A stretch of 64,000 nt of DNA. Origin: Leucobacter celer subsp. astrifaciens (lineage in GTDB: Bacteria; Actinomycetota; Actinomycetes; Actinomycetales; Microbacteriaceae). The notes under the pieces were generated by a model. The model was not told the origin of the DNA, ran no database searches, and saw only the letters and a program-made list of their open reading frames with translations. Positions 1 through 8,659 of the stretch are shown one piece after another; position 1 is the stretch's first letter, and the number at the start of each line of letters is the position of its first letter. The position numbers were made by a program, and so were the translations under genes. The stretch covers positions 1 through 64,000 of the forward strand of contig NZ_JHEI01000136.1 of the NCBI RefSeq assembly GCF_001273835.1. The letters run 5' to 3'.

Positions 1-21
1 GACACCGCCGGACACCTTTTC

Positions 22-69
22 AGAAGCCCCGAGAGGCTCACCATCGCAGGTGAGCGTCTCGGGGCTTCT
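22..69. terminator. Strong hairpin, likely terminator of the gene left of the window
   Basis: Arms 22-42 and 49-69 pair almost perfectly (one G/G mismatch) around a 6-nt loop, and TTCTTCC follows on the plus strand. No gene is visible to its left inside the window, so it probably ends transcription of a gene just outside or insulates the mrp operon. Confidence 0.7.
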
Positions 70-162
70 TCCATTTCCGCGCCGTTTTCGGCGCCCGCGC
101 GCAGGGGAGCGGACGCCGCGCCCGGCCCCGCCGCCGTGCAGGTTTCACAGACGCGTTTCCGA

Positions 163-168
163 TAGAAT
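163..168 (+). promoter_or_regulatory. Candidate -10 box (TAGAAT) of the mrp operon
   Basis: TAGAAT differs from TATAAT by one base and lies about 50 nt before the first mrp start codon. No convincing -35 hexamer sits at 16-18 nt upstream, so this is only a candidate. Confidence 0.35.
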
Positions 169-215
169 CGACGCGGAGAACAGCACATGGCCGGACAGAC
201 GAAAGCGGGCTGCCT

Positions 216-3104
216 ATGGGAGCGATGATGAGCATGCTGCTCGTTCTCGCTCTGAGCGCCATCCTGATCCACCCCATCGTGCAACGCTTCGGACGCCGCA
301 CCTTCATCGCGCTGGCGCTGCTGATGACTGCAGCCTTCGTGATGCTCCTCTGGCTCGCCCAGCCGGTCTTCTCCGGGGAGGTGCTGACGGAGTCCGTCGA
401 ATGGATCCCGCAGCTCGGCATGACCCTCTCCCTGCGCCTCGACGCCGTCTCCGCGCTCTTCGCGCTGCTGGTCACCGGCGCCGGTGCACTGGTGCTGCTC
501 TACTGCAGGAACTACTTCGATGACGGAGAAGCCGGCCTGGCCCGCTTCGCCGCCGTCTTCATGGGCTTCGCGACCTCCATGCTCGGACTGGTGCTCGCGG
601 ATGACCTGTACCTGCTCTTCATCTTCTGGGAGGGGACCACGGTCTTCTCCTTCCTGCTGATCGGGCACGTCACACGCCTGCGCACCGCGAACGCGGCCGC
701 CCTGCAGGCGCTCATGGTGACGACCCTCGGCGGTCTGGCCATGCTGGTCGGCTTCGTGCTCCTCGCCCAGCAGACCGGCACCTCGCTGCTCTCCGAAATC
801 ATCGCGAACCCCCCGCAGGGACCGGTCGCGACCGTCGCGGTCTTCCTGGTACTGGCGGGCGCGCTCTCGAAGTCGGCCATCTTCCCGTTCCACTTCTGGC
901 TGCCCGGCGCGATGGCCGCCCCCACTCCGGTCAGCGCCTACCTCCACGCCGCTGCGATGGTGAAGGCCGGGGTGTACCTCATCGCCCGCATCGGCCCAGG
1001 GTTCGGCGATGTCGCCGGCTACCGGGAGACGCTGGTGGTGCTGGGTGCCGTCACGATGCTCAACGGCGGCATCCGCGCGCTCAAGCAGTTCGACATCAAG
1101 CTCATCGTCGCGCACGGCACGGTCAGCCAGCTCGGGCTGCTGGTCATGGTGTTCGGCGTGGCCGACCCCCGCGCGTCGTTCGCGGGACTCGCGCTGCTCC
1201 TCGCGCACGCCCTCGCCAAGGCGCCGTTGTTCCTCGCGGTGGGCATCATCGACCACTCCACGGGCACGCGCGACCTGCGCAAACTGTGCGGCGTCGGCCG
1301 GCGCATGCCGGTGCTCGCCGTCATCACGGCGGGGGCCGCGCTCTCGATGGCCGGCATCCCCCCGTTCGTGGGTTTCGTCGCGAAGGAATCGGCATTCACC
1401 GAGCTGCTCCGCATCGGCGCGGACGAGCCCCTCGGCTACGTCGCGTTCGGCGTCGCGGTGCTCGGGAGCGTGCTGACCGTGGCCTACATGGGCCGCTTCC
1501 TGTGGGGGGCCTTCGCCGATAAGCCCGATACCGTCGAGTGCGCCGTCATCCACCGGCCGAGCTGGGGGATCTACGTCGCTCCCGCCGCGTTCGTGCTGGC
1601 GACGCTCGCCGGCGGACTCCTGTCCTCGGCCGTCGATCCGGTGCTGCAGGCGACCGTGCCGGGCGCACACCCGGAGCACCTGGCGCTGTGGCACGGCCTC
1701 ACCCCGGCGCTCGGCGCTTCGGCCGCGGTGATCGCGTTCGGCGTGCTGTTCGCCGTCCTGCTCTCGCGCAGCAGGAGCCAGCTCCCGGCGCTTCCCGAGC
1801 GGTTCTCGGCCTCGCACGCCTACTGGGTCGTGACCCACTGGGTCGACAGCCTGGCCGTGAAGGTCACCTCGCTCACGCAGCGCGGATCGCTGCCCTTCTA
1901 CCTCGCGGTGATCCTCATCGTGGTGGTCGCAGCGCTCGGCGGAACGCTGCTCGTGACCGGTGAGTGGCCCGACGAGTTCGAGCTCATCAGCTCGCCGGTG
2001 CAGCTGCCCATCGCGATCATCATGATCGTGGCCGCGATCTTCTCGCTCCGCGCGCGCACTCGATTCCAGGCCGTGGTGCTCGTCGGCGTGACCGGGTACG
2101 GCATGGCGGCGATCTTCGCGATGCACGGCGCCCCCGACCTGGCGCTGACCCAGGCCCTCGTCGAGACCGTCACGCTCATCGCGTTCGTGCTGGTGATCCG
2201 CCGTCTCCCGCAGCGTCTCGGCAGCCGGCCGAGCCGCAAGGTGCGCTGGGGTCGGATGCTCATCGGGTCCGCGGTGGGGCTCGTGATCGGCGCGTTCGCC
2301 GTGGTCGCGCTCGGCTCCCGCATCGCGGAGCCGATCTCCCTGCAGATCCCGGGTCTCGCCTACTCCGGCGGCCACGGCACGAACGCGGTGAACGTGATGC
2401 TGGTCGACATCCGCGGCTGGGACACGATGGGCGAGCTCTCGGTGATCCTGGCGGCCGCGACGGGTGTCGCGTCGCTCGTGTTCCTCAGCACCCGCGCCGA
2501 CCTCCGGCCGAAGATCAGCCGTCGCGACGCGCGATCGCAGGCCCGTGAGCACCTGCTGCGCATCGCCGACCCCGACGACTCGGCGACCCGCGTCTCCTGG
2601 CTGCTCGCGGGGCGCCACCTCAACCCCGCCCGGCGCTCGATCCTGCTCGAGGTCGTGGTGAGGCTGCTCTTCCACGCGCTCATCATCCTGTCGATCTACC
2701 TGCTGCTCACCGGCCACAACACGCCTGGCGGAGGCTTCGCCGGCGGACTCGTCGCGGGCCTCGCCCTGGTCGCGCGCTACCTCGCGGGCGGACGTTACGA
2801 GCTCGGAGCGACAGTGCCGCTCGACGCCGGCCGGATCCTCGGGGTCGGCCTGGCTCTCGCGGTCTCCATGGCGCTGCTGCCGATGCTGTTCGGGCAGGCC
2901 GCGCTGGCCTCGGCCTGGGTCGACGTCGACCTCGGCCCCTTCGGCACCCTGCCGCTCGTCACCTCGACGCTCTTCGACATCGGCGTGTACCTCGTGGTGT
3001 TCGGTCTGATCCTCGACGTTCTGCGCAGTCTCGGCGCCGAGATCGACGAACACGAGGAGGCCGAAGTCGCCGCCTTCGAGGAAGAGGAGGTGGGCGCCCG
3101 ATGA
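216..3104 (+). CDS. mrpA: Na+/H+ antiporter subunit A with fused subunit B domain (MrpA/MnhA)
   Basis: A large polytopic membrane protein of 962 aa, the main subunit of the Mrp cation/proton antiporter. The N-terminal two thirds is a proton-translocating module related to NuoL; the motif HFWLPGAMAAPTPVSAYLH near residue 230 is typical. The C-terminal part (about 800-945) contains LTGHNTPGGGFAGGLVAGL, which belongs to the MrpB family, and no separate mrpB follows, so A and B are fused as in many actinobacteria. Several ATGs are in frame at the start (216, 225, 228). GGGAG at 218-222 would suit the ATG at 228, so the true start may be 12 nt later. The stop overlaps mrpC by 4 bp (ATGA). Known role of the complex: Na+ efflux driven by proton uptake, pH and salt tolerance. 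Confidence 0.95.
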   Translation: MGAMMSMLLVLALSAILIHPIVQRFGRRTFIALALLMTAAFVMLLWLAQPVFSGEVLTESVEWIPQLGMTLSLRLDAVSALFALLVTGAGALVLLYCRNYFDDGEAGLARFAAVFMGFATSMLGLVLADDLYLLFIFWEGTTVFSFLLIGHVTRLRTANAAALQALMVTTLGGLAMLVGFVLLAQQTGTSLLSEIIANPPQGPVATVAVFLVLAGALSKSAIFPFHFWLPGAMAAPTPVSAYLHAAAMVKAGVYLIARIGPGFGDVAGYRETLVVLGAVTMLNGGIRALKQFDIKLIVAHGTVSQLGLLVMVFGVADPRASFAGLALLLAHALAKAPLFLAVGIIDHSTGTRDLRKLCGVGRRMPVLAVITAGAALSMAGIPPFVGFVAKESAFTELLRIGADEPLGYVAFGVAVLGSVLTVAYMGRFLWGAFADKPDTVECAVIHRPSWGIYVAPAAFVLATLAGGLLSSAVDPVLQATVPGAHPEHLALWHGLTPALGASAAVIAFGVLFAVLLSRSRSQLPALPERFSASHAYWVVTHWVDSLAVKVTSLTQRGSLPFYLAVILIVVVAALGGTLLVTGEWPDEFELISSPVQLPIAIIMIVAAIFSLRARTRFQAVVLVGVTGYGMAAIFAMHGAPDLALTQALVETVTLIAFVLVIRRLPQRLGSRPSRKVRWGRMLIGSAVGLVIGAFAVVALGSRIAEPISLQIPGLAYSGGHGTNAVNVMLVDIRGWDTMGELSVILAAATGVASLVFLSTRADLRPKISRRDARSQAREHLLRIADPDDSATRVSWLLAGRHLNPARRSILLEVVVRLLFHALIILSIYLLLTGHNTPGGGFAGGLVAGLALVARYLAGGRYELGATVPLDAGRILGVGLALAVSMALLPMLFGQAALASAWVDVDLGPFGTLPLVTSTLFDIGVYLVVFGLILDVLRSLGAEIDEHEEAEVAAFEEEEVGAR

Positions 3105-3724
3105 CCATGCCTCTCGTACTCGTCGCCGCCATGGTGGTGCTCTACGCCTGCGGCGTCTATCTCATGCTCGACCGAACCCTGACGCGGGTGCTGCTCGGCT
3201 TCCTGATGGTCGGCAACGCGACGAATCTGCTGATCTTCCTCATGTCCGGCTCCTTCGGCCTCGCACCCATCGTGGGCGAGGGATCCGCGGAGGAGATGAG
3301 CGACCCGCTGCCTCAGGCCTTCATCCTCACCGCCATCGTGATCACCTTCGGTGTGAGCGCGTTCCTGCTCGCGCTGATCTACCGATCGTGGCGCCTGGCT
3401 CATGACATGGACGATACGGTGCAGGACGACGAGGCGGATCTCGAGATCGCCTCCACGGAGGCGCTCACCACGGTCGAGGTCACGGACGAGGATCTGGCCG
3501 AGGCGCCGGAGTTCTCCGACGACAACGACGCGGACGATCACGATGGCGCCGATCACGATGGCGCCGATCACGATGGCGCCGATCAAGACGGCATCGACCA
3601 CGACGACGCCGACGAGCAGCACGCCACCGAGACCCGGGACGGCGCAGCGCGTGAGCGCCTCCGCGAGAACGCCGATCGGCCCGCAGGGGCCGCCGATTCC
3701 ACTGCAGGGGAGGGAGCCCGATGA
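3101..3724 (+). CDS. mrpC: Na+/H+ antiporter subunit C (MrpC) with Asp/His-rich tail
   Basis: 207 aa. Residues 1-105 are a NuoK-like subunit with three membrane segments (about 3-21, 28-48, 73-96), the usual MrpC size. The family normally ends near 110-130 aa; here a long acidic cytoplasmic tail follows, containing DHDGA repeated three times plus two degenerate copies (about residues 146-170). The gene overlaps mrpA and mrpD by 4 bp each, so the operon is translationally coupled. The tail could bind metal ions or act as a charged sensor, but nothing shown in the sequence proves this. Confidence 0.93.
   Translation: MTMPLVLVAAMVVLYACGVYLMLDRTLTRVLLGFLMVGNATNLLIFLMSGSFGLAPIVGEGSAEEMSDPLPQAFILTAIVITFGVSAFLLALIYRSWRLAHDMDDTVQDDEADLEIASTEALTTVEVTDEDLAEAPEFSDDNDADDHDGADHDGADHDGADQDGIDHDDADEQHATETRDGAARERLRENADRPAGAADSTAGEGAR
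3536..3610 (+). repeat. 15-bp tandem repeat inside mrpC
   Basis: The unit GATCACGATGGCGCC occurs three times perfectly (3536-3580), followed by two degenerate copies to 3610. The period is a multiple of three, so copy-number change would lengthen or shorten the DHDGA tail without breaking the frame. Confidence 0.9.
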
Positions 3725-5403
3725 TCGCCCTCGTCCCCCTCGTGGTGCTGATCCCGCTCGCGGGTTCGGCCCTGGCGCTCGCCGTGCCCGGGCACCGCAA
3801 GCTCCAGCAGGGCATCACGCTCGTCGCGCTGAGCTTCGTGCTCGTGCTGAGCGGTGTGCTGATGTGGCTCGTGGACGCGCAGGGCACGCTCGTCATGGAG
3901 GTGGGCGGCTGGGCCGCACCGTTCGGAATCGCGCTCGTCGTGGACCGGGTCTCCGCGCTCATGCTGGTGGTCTCCTCGATCGTGCTGCTGGGCGTCTTCC
4001 TGTTCTCGATCGGCCAGGGCCTCGCCGACGGCGACGAGGACACCCCGGTCTCGATCTACTACCCGACCTACCTGGTGCTGGGCGCCGGCGTATTCAACGC
4101 GTTCATCGCCGGCGACCTCTTCAACCTGTACGTCGGCTTCGAGATCCTGCTCGTGGCGAGCTACGTGCTCATCACCCTGGGCGGTACCGTGCAGCGCATC
4201 CGGGCCGGCGTGACGTACGTCATCGTGTCGCTGGTCTCCTCGGTGCTGTTCCTCGCCGCCATCGCACTCATCTACGGGGCGACCGGTACGGTCAACATGG
4301 CGCAGCTCACGGTGCGCATCGCCGAACTGCCCAGCGAGATACAGCTGCTGCTCAACCTGGCGCTGCTCATCGCGTTCGGGATCAAAGCCGCCGTGTTCCC
4401 GCTCTCGTTCTGGCTGCCCGACTCCTATCCGACAGCGCCGGCTCCCGTCACGGCGGTGTTCGCGGGTCTGCTGACGAAGGTGGGCGTGTACGCCATCATC
4501 CGCAGTCAGACGCTGCTGTTCCCGAATTCGAGCGTCGACGGCGTGCTGATGGTGGTGGCCGGGCTCACACTCATCGTGGGCATCCTCGGCGCGGTCTCGC
4601 AACTCGACATCAAACGTCTGCTCTCGTTCACCCTCATCAGCCACATCGGCTACATGATCTTCGGCATCGCCATGGCGAACGCCGCGGGGTTCGCGGCCAC
4701 GATCTACTACATCGCGCACCACATCATCGTGCAGACGACGCTGTTCCTCGCGGTGGGACTGCTCGAACGGCAGGGCGGCACGACCTCGATCTCCGGGCTC
4801 GGCGGCATGCTGCGCAGTGCGCCCGTGATCGCGGTGCTCTTCTTCATCCCCATGCTCAATCTCGGAGGAATCCCTCCGTTCTCGGGCTTCATCGGCAAGG
4901 TCGGGCTGTTCACCGTCGCCGCGGACCTCGCGACGCCGGGCGCGTATTGGCTGATCGGGGTGGGGGCGCTCGTGTCGCTGCTCACGCTCTACGCGCTCGC
5001 GCGCGCCTGGGTGCTGGCCTTCTGGCGGCCGCGGAAGCGACCGGAGCCGCCCGTCGAAACCGGCGCGCTGCCGAAGCCGACGGCGGAGGCCAAGCCGAGC
5101 GCCGAGGCGACGGTGCTGCGCCAGCGCGAGGAGGCGCTCTTCGAGCGGCTGCACGACGCCCCGGATGCGCGGCCGACGCAGGAGCAGAAGGAGATCCCGC
5201 GCCTCATGATCGCGGCCACCGCCGGCATGGTGACCGTGAGCGTCGCGCTGACGGTGTTCGCCGGCCCCCTGTACGCCTATGCCGATCGTGCGGGCGAAGA
5301 CATGGCGGCGCCGGGCGAGATGGCTCAGCTGGTGCTCGGCGACACCCCCGGTCAGCTGGGCGGCGGCAGCGGGGACACACGACCCGAGGAGGGTGCGCCG
5401 TGA
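3721..5403 (+). CDS. mrpD: Na+/H+ antiporter subunit D (MrpD)
   Basis: 560 aa polytopic protein of the NuoN/MrpD type with about 14 hydrophobic segments. AAVFPLSFWLPDSYPTAPAP near residues 220-240 and the GGIPPFSGFIGK motif near 380-390 are hallmarks of the proton_antipo_M family. A hydrophilic, Glu/Lys-rich loop at about 435-490 precedes a last membrane segment, so the protein is somewhat longer than the usual 490-500 aa. Overlaps mrpC by 4 bp and mrpE by 4 bp (GTGA). Confidence 0.95.
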   Translation: MIALVPLVVLIPLAGSALALAVPGHRKLQQGITLVALSFVLVLSGVLMWLVDAQGTLVMEVGGWAAPFGIALVVDRVSALMLVVSSIVLLGVFLFSIGQGLADGDEDTPVSIYYPTYLVLGAGVFNAFIAGDLFNLYVGFEILLVASYVLITLGGTVQRIRAGVTYVIVSLVSSVLFLAAIALIYGATGTVNMAQLTVRIAELPSEIQLLLNLALLIAFGIKAAVFPLSFWLPDSYPTAPAPVTAVFAGLLTKVGVYAIIRSQTLLFPNSSVDGVLMVVAGLTLIVGILGAVSQLDIKRLLSFTLISHIGYMIFGIAMANAAGFAATIYYIAHHIIVQTTLFLAVGLLERQGGTTSISGLGGMLRSAPVIAVLFFIPMLNLGGIPPFSGFIGKVGLFTVAADLATPGAYWLIGVGALVSLLTLYALARAWVLAFWRPRKRPEPPVETGALPKPTAEAKPSAEATVLRQREEALFERLHDAPDARPTQEQKEIPRLMIAATAGMVTVSVALTVFAGPLYAYADRAGEDMAAPGEMAQLVLGDTPGQLGGGSGDTRPEEGAP

Positions 5404-5960
5404 TCCGGGCGGAGGCGCCGCGCGCCGCGCGCCGGGTCGAATGGTGGGTGCGGTTGCACGAGCTGCCGCTGCTCATCGGACTCGTGCTGCTGTGGATGAT
5501 GCTGTGGCACGAGATATCGCCGCTGTCGCTCGCGAGCGGCTTCGTCGTCGCGATCGTCGTCATGCGCGTCTTCTACCTGCCGCCGGTGGAGCTCGCCGGC
5601 CGCTTCCACCCCTGGTACGCCCTGCTCTACCTGGGCTACTTCTTCTGGCACCTCGCCGTCGCGTCCTGGCAGGTGGCCTGGCTCGCGGTGCGGCCCGGGC
5701 CGCCGCCGCCGACGTCGATCATCTCGATCCGACTGCGCACCCGGAACGACTTCATCCTGACGATGGTGGGGCTCACGATCTCCCTGATCCCGGGATCGCT
5801 CGTCGCCGAGGTCGATCGTTTCAGCTCGATCCTGTACCTGCACGTGCTGAACACGCCGACCCAGCGCGAGATCACCTCGATGCGCCGAGAGGTGCGCCGG
5901 ATCGAGCGTCTGCTGGTGCTCACCGTCGGTTCGAAGCAGGAGATCAGGGGGTTGAGATGA
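5400..5960 (+). CDS. mrpE: Na+/H+ antiporter subunit E (MrpE)
   Basis: 186 aa starting with GTG at 5400, which overlaps the mrpD stop in the arrangement GTGA. Hydrophobic segments at about 22-57 and 67-92 and the conserved block ending LTISLIPGSLVAEVD are typical MrpE. The small subunit is required for the assembled antiporter in studied bacteria. The stop overlaps the mrpF start by 4 bp. Confidence 0.93.
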   Translation: MIRAEAPRAARRVEWWVRLHELPLLIGLVLLWMMLWHEISPLSLASGFVVAIVVMRVFYLPPVELAGRFHPWYALLYLGYFFWHLAVASWQVAWLAVRPGPPPPTSIISIRLRTRNDFILTMVGLTISLIPGSLVAEVDRFSSILYLHVLNTPTQREITSMRREVRRIERLLVLTVGSKQEIRGLR

Positions 5961-6271
5961 GCGCGGTGATGACGGCACTCGCGATCGCGGCCGGCGTGGG
6001 TCTCACGGCGACGGCGCTCGCGGCGATCGTGCGGATCGTGCGGGGGCCGACGATCCTCGACCGCATGATCGCCTCGGACGTGCTGCTGACGACGCTCATG
6101 CTCGCCGTGGGCATCGACATGGTGGTGCGCGGTCACACCGATACGATCCCGCTCATGACCGTGATCGCGGCGACCGCGACCTTCGCGACGATCGTGGTGG
6201 CGCGGTTCGTGAAGCGCCGTGCCGAGCAACCGACCATTCAGGAACCCACGAAGGGGGCCGGGCATGTCTGA
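5957..6271 (+). CDS. mrpF: Na+/H+ antiporter subunit F (MrpF)
   Basis: 104 aa, three membrane segments, with the family block RIVRGPTILDRMIASDVL near residues 26-43. ATG at 5957 overlaps the mrpE stop (ATGA). The stop overlaps the mrpG ATG by 8 bp. Size and position match MrpF of other seven-subunit operons. Confidence 0.93.
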   Translation: MSAVMTALAIAAGVGLTATALAAIVRIVRGPTILDRMIASDVLLTTLMLAVGIDMVVRGHTDTIPLMTVIAATATFATIVVARFVKRRAEQPTIQEPTKGAGHV

Positions 6272-6638
6272 TACGGCACTCCTCGAGCAGATCATGGATC
6301 TCGCGGCCATGGTGTGCGTCTTCCTCGCCGCCGTGCTGTCGGTCGCGGCAGGGGTCGGGCTGCTGCGCTTCCCGGACGCGCTGAGCCGGTTGCACGCGGC
6401 CACCAAACCGCAGATCTTCGGGCTGCTGCTCGTGATCGCGGCGATCGCGCTCGACCAGAGGTCCGTCGCCACCCTGCTCGCGCTCGTGCCGGTGTTCGTG
6501 TTCCAGTCGCTCACCGCTCCGGTGGCGGCGCACATGGTCGGTCGAGCCGCGTACCGCACCGGGCAGCTCGACACCGGAACACTGGTGGTCGACGAACTCG
6601 GCCCCGCCATCGAGCGGGCGAACGAGCTGAAGCAGTAG
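6264..6638 (+). CDS. mrpG: Na+/H+ antiporter subunit G (MrpG)
   Basis: 124 aa with three membrane segments. GLLRFPDALSRLHAATKPQ at about residues 32-50 is the MrpG signature. Last gene of the mrp operon. Only 10 nt separate it from the mannitol regulator downstream on the same strand, so some read-through into that unrelated gene is possible. Confidence 0.93.
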   Translation: MSDTALLEQIMDLAAMVCVFLAAVLSVAAGVGLLRFPDALSRLHAATKPQIFGLLLVIAAIALDQRSVATLLALVPVFVFQSLTAPVAAHMVGRAAYRTGQLDTGTLVVDELGPAIERANELKQ

Positions 6639-6648
6639 AGGCCGTCTC

Positions 6649-8565
6649 GTGACCGCGATCACGGAGAAGCACGTCAGGCTGATGCGCCGGCTCGCCGGAC
6701 GCGACGACTGGGTGAGCGCGTCGGAGATCGCAGACACGCTCGGCGTGAGCACGCGCAGCGTGCGAAACTACGTCGCGGCGCTCAAACAGGCCTACGGCGA
6801 CGAGCTGATCGTCTCCTCCGAGCACGGCTACCGGCTCGACATGGCCCGCTACACCGAGCTGCCGCTGCGGAAGGACGACGCGCCGCAGCGACCCGAGCGG
6901 ATCCCGCAACTCGCGCACGCGCTGCTCGAGGCACCGGAGGGGTGCACGGTCTACGAGCTCGCGGAGCGCTGCTACGTCAGCGACGCGACGATCGAACTCG
7001 ACCTGCCGGTGCTGCGTGCGCTGTTCGCCGAGCACGACCTGGAACTCGCGCGCTCCGGCGGGCTGCTCGTGCCCCGCGGCAGCGAGAACGACCGGCGGCG
7101 CCTGATCGCGCGGCTGCACCGGGAGTCGCACACCTCGGGCTTCTTGGATCTCGCGCGGATCGCCGAGGCGTTCGACGCACCGGGCCTGTCGGCGCTGAGC
7201 CGCGAGCTCTCGGAGGCGCTCGACGCGAACGGCTTCCAGGTGAACGAGCTCTCACTCCCCGATGTGCTGCTCGAGTTCGCGATCGCGGGATCCCGCATCC
7301 TCGCCGGCTGCGAGCTCGAAGCGCCGGTGCGCGACTGGCTCGAGCCGCACGAGCAGCTGCTGTCTCAGATCCTCGGCGCTCTCTTCGAACGGCACCTCGG
7401 ACTGCGCGTGCCCGAAGCGGAGCTGGTCCAGGCGACCGTTGCGCTGAGCACGCGCGCCGCCACACCCGCGTTCGCCCGCTCCCAGCGGCAGGAGGGGCTC
7501 GTGGCAGCCGATGTCGCGCTAACCGTGCGCGAGATCGTCGCCACTGCAGCGGAGAACTACTCGGTCTCGCTCGACGACGAGGAGTTCCTGTCGCGGCTCA
7601 CGACCCACGTCGGCAACGTGCTCGCGCGCTCTCGGGATCGCGAGGTGCAGTACAACCCGATCACCAACACCATCAAGTCGGGCTACCCGGTGGTGTACGA
7701 CCTCTCCGTGTACATCGCCAGCGGGCTGCAGCGCGCCTACGACGTCTCCTTCGACGATGACGAGATCGCCTACATCGCGCTGCACGTCGGCTCGCACCTG
7801 GAGCGGCACGCCGCGGGGGAGCGGCCGGTCAGCTGCACGCTCGTGTGCCCGAACTACTACGGGATGCATCAGCTGCTGCGCGATCGTCTGGAGGACGCGC
7901 TGGGAGCGGAGCTCGAAGTGACCGCAGTGGTGTCCGGCAGCGACGTGGACTGGGAGCGACTCGACACCGAGCTCGTCGTGACGACGGTGCCGCCGTCGCG
8001 CTACCAGGAGTCGGTGCTGCTGATCCAGCCGTTCTTCGCCGAGAGCGACGTGGAACGCGTACGCCGGATGATCCGCACCATCCGGCAACGCCGGCTGCGC
8101 GAGCACACCCGGACGAGGCTGCTGCAGTACCTGCGCCCCGAGATGTTCTTCCGCAACCTCGAGAGCGCCGGGAACGCGACGGAGGTCATCACGAGGCTCG
8201 GCGCGGTCATGACCGAGGCCGGGGTGGTGGACGAGAGCTACATCGCGGGGGCGCTCGAACGCGAGCGGCTGTCGTCGACGGTGTTCTCGGAGTCGGTGGC
8301 GATGCCGCACGCGATGACGATGGACGCGACCCAGACCGCCATCGCGATCGTGCTGAACGACGAACCGATCCGATGGAACGACTCGGGTGTGCAGCTCGTC
8401 TGCCAGATCGCGTTCTCCAAGGAGGACCGCAGGCTCTTCCAGGGCGTCTTCAACCAGCTCGTCGCGGTGTTCTCCGAGCCCGGGAGGGTGCAGCTGCTGC
8501 TGCGCACCGTCACCGACTTCGACAGCCTGGTCGAACAGCTCACCGTCTTCATGGAGGAGACCTAG
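6649..8565 (+). CDS. mtlR: MtlR-type PRD transcriptional activator with PTS EIIB/EIIA-like domains
   Basis: 638 aa with the layout of BglG/MtlR-family mannitol activators: N-terminal winged helix (about 5-65) and a second helical DNA-binding region (about 85-140), PRD1 (about 180-290), PRD2 (about 290-395, with conserved His in LTTHVGNVL and IALHVGSHLE), an EIIB-like domain with Cys in TLVCPNYYGMHQ (about 400-490), and an EIIA-type C-terminus with His in VAMPHAMTMD. In this family, phosphorylation of PRD and EIIB/EIIA residues by the PTS sets activity, coupling operon expression to mannitol uptake. GTG start with AGAGG upstream. It faces mtlD tail to tail, and the likely target operon starts near 14.1 kb. 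The name rests on family layout plus the neighbouring mtl genes. Confidence 0.85.
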   Translation: MTAITEKHVRLMRRLAGRDDWVSASEIADTLGVSTRSVRNYVAALKQAYGDELIVSSEHGYRLDMARYTELPLRKDDAPQRPERIPQLAHALLEAPEGCTVYELAERCYVSDATIELDLPVLRALFAEHDLELARSGGLLVPRGSENDRRRLIARLHRESHTSGFLDLARIAEAFDAPGLSALSRELSEALDANGFQVNELSLPDVLLEFAIAGSRILAGCELEAPVRDWLEPHEQLLSQILGALFERHLGLRVPEAELVQATVALSTRAATPAFARSQRQEGLVAADVALTVREIVATAAENYSVSLDDEEFLSRLTTHVGNVLARSRDREVQYNPITNTIKSGYPVVYDLSVYIASGLQRAYDVSFDDDEIAYIALHVGSHLERHAAGERPVSCTLVCPNYYGMHQLLRDRLEDALGAELEVTAVVSGSDVDWERLDTELVVTTVPPSRYQESVLLIQPFFAESDVERVRRMIRTIRQRRLREHTRTRLLQYLRPEMFFRNLESAGNATEVITRLGAVMTEAGVVDESYIAGALERERLSSTVFSESVAMPHAMTMDATQTAIAIVLNDEPIRWNDSGVQLVCQIAFSKEDRRLFQGVFNQLVAVFSEPGRVQLLLRTVTDFDSLVEQLTVFMEET

Positions 8566-8573
8566 CTAGGGCG

Positions 8574-8647
8574 CCGCTGGTCGAGCGAGCGCGCGAGCGA
8601 GGCGAGTCGAGACTGGCCTCGACTCGCCTCGCTTGCTCGACCAGCGG
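8574..8647. repeat. Large palindromic intergenic element (REP-like), convergent terminator
   Basis: An inverted repeat begins CCGCTGGTCGAGC and ends GCTCGACCAGCGG, with the left arm carrying about 8 extra nucleotides. It lies between the convergent mtlR and mtlD stops, so it probably serves as a bidirectional terminator. The core GAGCGAGGCGAGTCGA resembles the elements at 33845-33903 and 38733-38806. Confidence 0.8.
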
Positions 8648-8659
8648 CGGCGGTGCCCG

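Noticed and set aside
8574..8647. Insertion sequence end or attachment site
   Set aside because: No transposase or integrase gene is present anywhere in the window; the element looks like an intergenic palindrome with terminator role.
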